64,000 nucleotides of DNA from Bettongia penicillata ogilbyi (lineage: Eukaryota > Chordata > Mammalia > Diprotodontia > Potoroidae). Location of the stretch: assembly GCA_023548195.1 (NCBI GenBank), contig JAJHZJ010000531.1, forward strand, positions 6,187,900 through 6,251,899. The letters are read 5' to 3'. Positions 57,233 to 64,000 of this stretch are shown piece by piece. The notes beneath the pieces were generated by a model, which had not been told where the DNA came from, searched no databases, and saw only the letters and a program-made list of their open reading frames with translations. The position numbers and the translations under genes are program-made. Position 1 is the first letter of the stretch. Each line of letters starts with the position of its first letter.

Positions 57233-57892
57233 GGAGGAGCCAAGATGGTGGAGTAGAAAGACTCACATATGCTAGCTCCAGAACCCACAGCCCATAAATT
57301 TCCTGTAAAAAGAACTCCCCACAAATTCTGGAGCAGTGGAACCCGAACAGAGGGGAGAAGATTTCCGTTCCAGAGAGCCCTGAAAAACCGACCCCAAAGG
57401 TCCATTGCGCACCGGACAGCGGAGTCTACCCCTGCGCTGCCCTGGCCATGTGGCCTTGAGAGGAGCAGATCCGAGCAGGCTTCAGGGACAGAACTTCCGG
57501 TGGCCACTAAGGTCCCTCCACCCACAGGCGCTAAAGGTCAGTGAGAGAGACTTCTGGGCTGGCCAAGAGGGAAACGGGGTGTCTCCGTGACTCGGGCCCC
57601 CTCGGGAGGCAGTGGCTGAGGCAGCGGCGGCTCGGAACTCCAGGAACAGACAGGAACTCAGATCCATTACTGAAGGTCTCCACATAAACCCCCTGAGGGA
57701 ACTGAGCCTGGGAGGTGGCCCTGCCCCAACTTGAGCACCAGAACTTAAGCTCACATTGAATAGCAGCCGCGCCTGCTGCTGAAAGCCCTGAGGCTGGGGA
57801 GCAGCATTTGAATCTCAGACCCCAAGCACTAGCTGGACAGATCTAGGAGGGGGTGGAGAGGAATCTCAGAAGTCAAGTAACTGGCTGAGAAA

Positions 57893-58989
57893 ATGCCCAG
57901 AAAAGGGAAGAAAAATAAGACCATAGAAAGTTACTTTCTTGGGAAACTGATGTTCCCGTCTTTCATTTCTTATGACAAGGAACAATTCTTACCATCAGGG
58001 AAAGACGTGGAGGTTGGGGCCTCTGTATCCCAGACATCCGAGGTGGATGTCCAGTGGGCTCAGGCCATGGAAGAGCTCAAAAAGGATTTTGAAAATCAAG
58101 TTAGGTGGAGGAAAAACTGGAAAGAGAAATGAGAGAGATGCAAGAAAAGCATGAAAAACGGGTCAATACCTTGGTAAAGGAGACCCAAAAAAATGCTGAA
58201 GAAAATAACACCTTGAAAAATAGGCTAACTCAATTGGCAAAAGAAGTTCAAAAAGCCAATGAGGAGAAGAATGCCTTCAAAAGCAGAATCAGCCAAATGG
58301 AAAAAGAGGTTCACAAGCTCACTGAAGAAAATAGTTCTCTCAAAATTAGAATGGAACAGATGGAGGCTAATGACTTTATGAGAAACCAAGAAATCACCAA
58401 ACAAAACCAAAAGAACGAAAAAATGGAAGAGAACGTGAAATATCTCATGGGAAAAACAACTGACCTGGAAAATAGATCCAGGAGAGACAATTTAAAAATT
58501 ATGGGACTAGCTGAAAGCCATGATCACAAAAAGAGCCTAGACATCATCCTTCATGAAATTATCAAGGAAAACTGCCCTGATATTCTAGAACCAGAGGGCA
58601 AAAGAAGTATTGAAGAAATCCATCGATCACCGCCTGAAAGAGATCCAAAAAGAGAAACTCCTAGGAACATTGTGGCCAAATTCCAGAATTCCCAGGTCAA
58701 GGAGAAAATATTGCAAGTAGCTAGAAAGAAACAATTCAAGTATTGTGGAAATAAAATCAGGATAACACAAGATCTAGCAGCTTCTACATTAAGGGATCGA
58801 AGGGCATGGAATAGGATATTCCAGAAGTCAAAGGAACTAGGACTAAAACCAAGAATCACCTACCCAGCAAAACTGAGTATAATACTTCAGGGGAAAAAAT
58901 GGTCTTTCAATGAAATAGAGGACTTTCAAGCATTCTTGATGAAAAGACCAGAGCTGAAAAGAAAATTTGACTTTCAAACACAAGAATGA
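57893..58989 (+). pseudogene. HAL1/L1 ORF1 protein gene with one frameshift
   Basis: Starts MPRKGKKNKTIESYF (57893). Near 58100, at ENQVRWRKNWKEK, the frame shifts, and the remaining 290 or so codons are open to 58989. Order: a basic N-terminus; a coiled coil (about 58105-58440: NTLVKETQKNAEENNTLKNR, LTQLAKEVQKANEEKNAFKS); an RRM (DLENRSRRDNLKIMGLAESH); and a C-terminal domain (KEKILQVARKKQFKYCGNKI ... LKPRITYPAKLSIILQGKKW). One indel separates it from a full ORF1 of about 365 codons. The RNA-binding chaperone role is family knowledge. Confidence 0.93.
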
Positions 58990-59123
58990 GAAGAAGCATG
59001 AAAAAGTAAACAGCCAAGAGAAGTCATAAGGGACTTACCAAAGGTGAACTGTTTACATTCCTACATTGAAAGACAATATTTGTAACGTTTAAAACTTTTC
59101 AGTATCTGGGTAGTTGGTGGGAC

Positions 59124-59220
59124 CACACACACACATACACACACACACACATATGCACACACATGTACACACGTGCACGTGCACACATACACACATGCAC
59201 GCACATACAGAGACAGAGAG
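59124..59220. repeat. CA-rich microsatellite within the HAL1-like element
   Basis: Interrupted (CA)n, with ACACACACATACACAC, CACACATATGCACAC and GTGCACGTGCACAC units, ending in an AGAGACAGAGAG stretch. Confidence 0.93.
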
Positions 59221-60091
59221 CACAGAGTGAATTGAATAGGATGGGATCATATCTTAAAAGAAATTAAGGTAAACAGTGAGAGAGAAATGTAGTGGCAGGA
59301 GAGAGGGTGAAATGGAATGGGGTAAATTATCTCTCATTCAAGAGGCAAGCAGGAGACTTTTTAGTGGAGGGAAAAAGAGGAGAGCTGAGAAAAAAACATG
59401 AAGTTTACCCTCATCACATTCGACTAAAGGAAGGAGTAAAATGCACACTCATTTTGGTATGAAAACCTATCTTACAATACAGGAAAGTGGGGGAGAAGGA
59501 GATAAGCAGGGAGGGAGGGATGATGGAAGGGAGGGCAATGGGAGGAGGGAGCAATTTGAAGTCAACACTCAGGGAGGGACAGGATCAAAAGACAGAATAG
59601 AAACAATGGGGGGGCACAGGATAGGATGGAGAGAAATACAGTTACTTTTACACAACATGACTATCATCGAAGTCATTTGCAAAACTACACAGATAGGGCC
59701 TATATTGAATTGCCTGCCTTCCCAAAGGGAATGGGTGGGAAGGGAGGGATGGGGAGAATTTGGAACTCAAAACAACTGTCGAGTATTGTTGCTACTAGGA
59801 AATAAGAAATACAGTTAAGGGGGAATAGAAAGTCATCTGGCCCTATAGGACAAAAGAGAAGATGGGGACAAGAGAAGGGAGGGATGATAGAAGAGAGGGC
59901 AGATTGGTGATAGGGAAAATTAGAATGCTTGGGGTATTGGGGCGGGGAGAGGGGATAAATGGGGAGAAAATTTGGAACCCAAAAGTTTGTGAAAATGAAT
60001 GTAAAAAGTTAAATAAATAAATTTATATTAAAAATAAATATATAATAATCATGAAAAAAATAAAAAAAAATTTTAAAAAGACAGTTGCTAG

Positions 60092-60939
60092 ACTACTATA
60101 GGAAATAACTTGCTACTAATGTGGGAGGTATTCCCAAATTAGCTGTCCGTGTATAGCTATACTACCAACTTGTTAGAGCAAAGATCAAAATTAATATTAA
60201 ACTAGAATGATAAAAATTAGAAATATATATGTCAGGAAGTTAAAATAACTCCATTGTAATCTATTTTTAAAAGGTGCTGATACCAAAAGCTGAAAAATGG
60301 ATGGAGGAAAAATCATTGACTGTGATTAAAATTATTTTCTGGAGAAATGTAATATACACACATACAAATACAAACATGTATGTGTATATATACTCACACA
60401 TACATTACCATAATAAAGAGAAGAAGATAGCCTGGAAAGATCACTTTGTCAAGAGCAATACCATTTTAAAATACAAACACATTTTAAAAGCTTTCAAAGA
60501 AGGGGAGTAAAATATTATGAGCAATATAAGCAATATATTGATAATAATTATGAGCATAAAGCAAAGGGAAGCAGTAGAAGAAAATCAAATTTTAAGGTTT
60601 GATGAAAGATCCTAATTGTCATGCCAAGAGATTTCTTAAAATGTAATTGAAATGCAAAGACAAAGATTGGAAAATGTTTATAAAAACTCAATACCATGAA
60701 AGACAGTGGAGCCACTGCATTTGATCTTTAACTCCATAATCCTGGAGCATGAGATAGCAGAATATAGAAGAAAAGCCAAAAAAATTGCTGAAATAGACCA
60801 AATATGCAAAGAAGAGTCCCATGCTAAAAGCAATATAATTTTGAAATTATGAGTGATCATTTCTCAAGATATGTGAAAGAAGAGAGGACATGAAAAGCTT
60901 ATGGGAAAAAGAACTCAGTCATTACTACATTCAATAAAA
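60092..60939. other. Intergenic stretch, possibly the 5' part of an RTE relic
   Basis: AT-rich with a short TA/CA tract near 60350-60400. It may belong to the decayed RTE fragment that follows, but no convincing protein match was found. Confidence 0.35.
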
Positions 60940-61290
60940 AGGTGACTAAGAATATAGATCAATAAAATTTTATAAGTTTACTCTCCATTCCTACAAAGAC
61001 TTTATGAGAATAATCTATGCATAGAGGGTATCCTTGATAAAAAGATGAGAATGGAACAAGTAACCTTTCTGAAGTGATTTTCAGTAACAGATCACATCTT
61101 TTTAATAATATAATTGACCGAAAGCTGTAGAATATACAAATTTCCGTTGTTTATCATTTAACAATAAAAAAATTTCATTAAGTAGAGCAGAATGTCTCCT
61201 TAAAGACACTACTGCAAAAAGATACATTCAATTGATACAGCATAATCATATAAGAGTTTCATACAGGATGTAAAAATAGAAATCACCAGT
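60940..61290 (+). mobile_element. Decayed RTE-like reverse-transcriptase relic (second RTE type)
   Basis: The frame FISLLSIPTKTL / YKFTLHSYKDFMRIIY, followed by an EWN-like and DFQ..ITSF pattern, fits the RT opening 'ISLLSHIYKIFMRIIYNRV...DHI' of RTE LINEs different from the BovB-like copies above. Every part is broken by stops. Confidence 0.4.
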
Positions 61291-61389
61291 GTTTCTTTTT
61301 CAACAGCTCTCTGATCAATAATATAAAGCAAGGCATAAAACAATGAGCCAAAGGTATGTAACATCCTCATGGAGGCTTGTCCATTGCAT

Positions 61390-62418
61390 AGTCTGAATGC
61401 AGTAGAGACTCTCCTCCTACCTGTCTGACTGCTCCTTCTCAGTCTCCTTTGTTGAATCTTTGTCCAGATCACACCTTCCAAAGGTGATTCCCTTAGGGTT
61501 CTATCTTGTTTTCCTTCCTTTGTGTTCCCTGTCTTCTATTTCACTTGGTGACCTCATCAACTCCATGGTTTCAATTATTATCTCTATTCTGATGATTCTC
61601 AGACCGCTTATCTAGCCCTTACCTCTCTCCTGATCACCAGTCTTCCACATACAGCTATTTGTTTGACATCTCAAACTGAATGTCCCGTAGACACGTTAAA
61701 GTCAACAGTCCAAAACTGAACTCGTTATTTTTTCCCTCAAACCCTTGCCACTTCAACACATCATCCTCTCAGTCACTTAGACTTGCTACCTAGGTAATAT
61801 CCTTAACTCTCCACCCTCTCATCCTTATTACCTCAAGACTAGGCTTTTGACATAGCCTGCTGGTTGGTCTCTCTGTCTCAGGTTTCTTCCCACTCAACTA
61901 TTAAATTAATTTTTTTGGAAGTGCAAAGCTTTCTGTGTCATTCCCACTCCCCTATTTAATAAACTCTAATGATTCCCTATCACCTTTAAGATAAAATATT
62001 AAATCCTATATCTGGCATTCAAAGCCCTTCATAATATGGCCCCTTCCTACCTTTCCAGTCTTACACCCAACCCTGCCTCTCCACACCACTTTCACATACT
62101 CTGGAATACAGTATTAGTGACCTCCTTACTGTTTCTCCCATAAAAGCACTCCATCTCCCTTCTTCAAGTATGTTCACTGCATATTCCTCATGCCTGGAAT
62201 ATGCTCCTTCCTTATCTCCACCATCTGACTTCCTTGACTTCTTCAAGCCAGTTAAAATTCCACATTCTATGAAAAATCCTTGCTGATCCCCTTTGATGCC
62301 AGTGCCTTCTTTCTACTGACTGTATCTTATCTATTCCATATATATCCTGTTTATACATAGTTGTTTTCATGTTTTATCCCGCATTAAACTGTGAGCTCCT
62401 CAAGAGTAGAGGCTATCT
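61390..62418 (+). mobile_element. L2 LINE, 3' part (left of an insertion)
   Basis: GAGACTCTCCTCCTACCTGT, CTGACTGCTCCTTCTCAGTC, TGATGATTCTCAGACCGCTT, GACATCTCAAACTGAATGTC, GCATTCAAAGCCCTTCATAA, and the end AAACTGTGAGCTCCTCAAGA GTAGAGGCTATCT. It stops at 62418 and resumes at 62730. Confidence 0.88.
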
Positions 62419-62729
62419 AATCGTAGCCATCTCTGAGGTAACAATGGAGAGGGAAGGGAAAAAGGGGGAAAAAAGAAAGTTACATGATAAAAGGAATAGC
62501 AAGTTATACAAAATGGATTTGTGGTTTCATGTGCAATCATCTTATTTTTACTATACTCTTTTATGGAAATATTTGTTTATTCCATAAACTCAAAATAAAA
62601 TAGATAATTAAAAATAGGTGCAAACAGAATCGTTGAACAGTAAAAATATTAATATGTAAAGTTTGCATTTTATCTTAAAGATAATAAAGAAACTTGAAAC
62701 TTTTCAAGCAAAAAAAAATTAAGGGAGAT
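62419..62729 (+). mobile_element. 311-bp insertion in L2, family unknown
   Basis: Splits the L2 3' end. TATCT at 62414-62418 recurs at 62730-62734. The insert ends with an A9 run and TTAAGGGAGAT; it carries TTATGGAAATATTTGTTTAT, TCCATAAACTCAAAATAAAA and no ORF. A retroposon (SINE-like or L1 3' end) is likely. Confidence 0.5.
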
Positions 62730-62835
62730 TATCTTGTCTTTCTTTGTATCCCCAGTTCTTAGCACTGTGCCTGGCTGTGCTAAGCACATAATACGCATTC
62801 AATAAATGCTTATTGATTGATTATAGATAGAGAAC
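62730..62835 (+). mobile_element. L2 3' end (right of insertion)
   Basis: TATCTTGTCTTTCTTTGTAT, CCCCAGTTCTTAGCACTGTG, CATTCAATAAATGCTTATTG, ATTGATTATAGATAG: the final part of the L2 at 61390-62418. Confidence 0.88.
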
Positions 62836-63234
62836 TCTTCCAGATGTTCCTCTCTCAGAATGACATTGTGCTAACTAACCACAAAAGGGAAAAAAAACCC
62901 AAATAAACAAAACGTTCCTGTTTTCCTCAAAATCACAAGCAACTGAATTGTCAACCCATAAAGCTTATCAATTTGGATCTAGATCTTGAAAATTGCACCT
63001 AGATAATTGAAAATGAACAACAAAATGGGCCCAGGATTGAATAGGAGGAGAAGATTGTAAAAGAGCATAGTTTATTAGTGATCCCAACCTTCATCCTGAA
63101 ACAAAAGACCAATCTTTTGAATACCAACCTTCTTCCAATATTTTTTATAAGACATCAGGTCATGACAATCTCCCAAGGATTAAAGTTGAATATGTCCAGA
63201 CCCTAGCAATAGTCATTAATGATTCATCTTAGAG
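62836..63234. other. Intergenic stretch, nothing recognised
   Basis: AT-rich; perhaps the upstream part of the CR1/L3 relic that follows. Confidence 0.35.
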
Positions 63235-63400
63235 GGAGGACTTGGGTGGACTGCCCCAGGTGTCTGTGCTTGACCCTGTGCTGTTGAACATTTTTATTAG
63301 TGACCTGAGTTAGGAAGAATTGGCATACTTAACCAAATTTGCAAATGACACAAAACTGAGAGGAAAAACTAACATACTGGGCACAGGGATTATAGTCAAA
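63235..63400 (+). mobile_element. CR1/L3 LINE reverse-transcriptase relic
   Basis: The frame reads VSVLDPVLLNIFISDLS, then LTKFANDTKLRGKTNILGT, equivalent to the QGSVLGPxLFNIFIxDL and FADDTKL blocks of CR1/L3 RT. The catalytic ADD is AND here. Confidence 0.75.
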
Positions 63401-63419
63401 AAGATTTCTGTGTTCTAGA

Positions 63420-63625
63420 CCAGGTGTTGGCAAACTATAGGCTGCAAATCAAATCCATACCGCCACCTGTTTTGTATGGCCTACAAGATAAGAATTGTTT
63501 CTTTGAACATTGAGCCAAACCTAATAAGGTGAAATATACTTCAGTATTTCAAAAGATCCTTTGATGAATTTGTGGGCACAACTGACCTTAGTGTGGGCAA
63601 ACTGTCAAAGACATGGACCACAACC
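63420..63625. mobile_element. hAT (Charlie-like) non-autonomous relic
   Basis: CCAGGTGTTGGCAAACTATA, GGCTGCAAATCAAATCCATA, CCGCCACCTGTTTTGTATGG. The CAGGxGTTGGCAAACTA-type opening is typical of mammalian Charlie-type hAT elements. The right end was not found. Confidence 0.6.
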
Positions 63626-64000
63626 CATCAGTACCAGCTTGTGGGCAACTCTTATTTAAATGATCCCATAAATCCTCTAAGAAGAGCATTAGGGAGTTCA
63701 CCCAATGTGCTAAAAGATATTTCCTCTAGAGCTCTAGACATTGTATGCATATTGGTTGTACCTAACCCTAATTATATTATTGTCCCCTCTTTTCAGTCTT
63801 TGATGATATCCTTTATTCTATTTCTATTGTGTAATTAATTCTTCATTAGTACAGTAATATGCCATAGCTTACTTATGGCAACCTACACCTCTCTGTTGCC
63901 CTCTGGGCGATCCCCAACTTAATTCTTCAGAAACTAATACTCCCTGACAAATCCATGTGGTGTCTTCTGAGGAATATTGGTATTAGAAAGATGGATCTTT
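63626..64000. other. Window end, nothing recognised
   Basis: An 88-codon chance ORF (63572-63838) overlaps the hAT relic and is not supported. No other feature was found. Confidence 0.4.

Larger units (their letters stand above)
57233..60070 (+). mobile_element. Half-L1 (HAL1-like), ORF1-only element, full length
   Basis: L1-type 5' UTR starting GGAGGAGCCAAGATGGTGGA, then ORF1 (57893-58989) and a purine-rich region homologous to the L1 inter-ORF space. It then goes directly to a 3' tail (GAAAATGAATGTAAAAAGTT and AAATAAATAAATTT) with an A-rich end. No endonuclease or RT sequence lies between. Short direct repeats GTTGCTAG flank it. Therian HAL1 elements have this layout and are mobilised with L1 help. 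The well-preserved ORF1 suggests a fairly recent copy. Confidence 0.85.

Noticed and set aside
57229..57754. ORFs of 61-98 codons on both strands at 57229-57754
   Set aside because: They lie in the GC-rich L1-type 5' UTR of the HAL1-like element.
59441..59818. 125-codon ORF rich in Gly, Glu and Arg
   Set aside because: It is in the purine-rich noncoding part of the HAL1-like element and has no domain.
1..64000. Prokaryotic systems, CRISPR arrays, phage or plasmid genes
   Set aside because: Spliced exons, LINEs and SINEs show this is a mammalian chromosome; no regularly spaced repeats or bacterial gene organisation are present.

Overview
The window is nuclear DNA from a mammal, almost certainly a marsupial (species not determinable from sequence alone). 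The host signal is one multi-exon gene. The repeat content looks marsupial: BovB/RTE-type LINEs, tRNA-headed SINEs with an RTE-like tail (MAR1-like), marsupial-type L1s, many L2 and MIR/CORE-SINE relics, and hAT fold-back elements. No bacterial-type genes, operons or CRISPR arrays are present.

Host gene: nine coding exons of CEP72 (centrosomal protein 72, a centriolar-satellite LRR and coiled-coil protein) lie on the minus strand at 49936-50011, 41669-41796, 40849-41041, 39043-39157, 36379-36560, 18368-18568, 15526-15860, 12732-12867 and 224-417. All visible junctions are GT-AG and every phase agrees across junctions, giving 1560 nt (520 codons) of uninterrupted reading frame from the start ATG. 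The last exons lie beyond base 1. The first exon sits in a CpG island (about 49.7-50.7 kb) that should hold the promoter. Bases 50.7-64 kb are upstream intergenic DNA in which no host exon was recognised.

Introns: intron 8 (418-12731) holds several minus-strand L1 pieces, one with an LTR inside it and one flanked by an extra copy of its target site, plus a long L2. Intron 5 (18569-36378) holds an L1 with its 5' end but no 3' end, and an older L1 interrupted by a 5'-inverted RTE copy with clear target-site duplications. Intron 1 (41797-49935) holds a Tc1-type transposase relic and a long RTE copy with another insertion inside it.

Intergenic part: MIR and L1 relics, an RPL12 processed pseudogene (about 54.16-54.62 kb), an hAT fold-back element with a partial paralogue 1.5 kb away, an ORF1-only half-L1 (HAL1-like) element with target-site duplication (57233-60070), an RTE-like reverse-transcriptase relic, an L2 split by a 311-bp insertion, and CR1/L3 and hAT relics.

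I found no convincing undescribed biological system. The most interesting material is the structure of the nested retrotransposons and the ORF1-only element. All family names come from reading the sequence, not from a library search.
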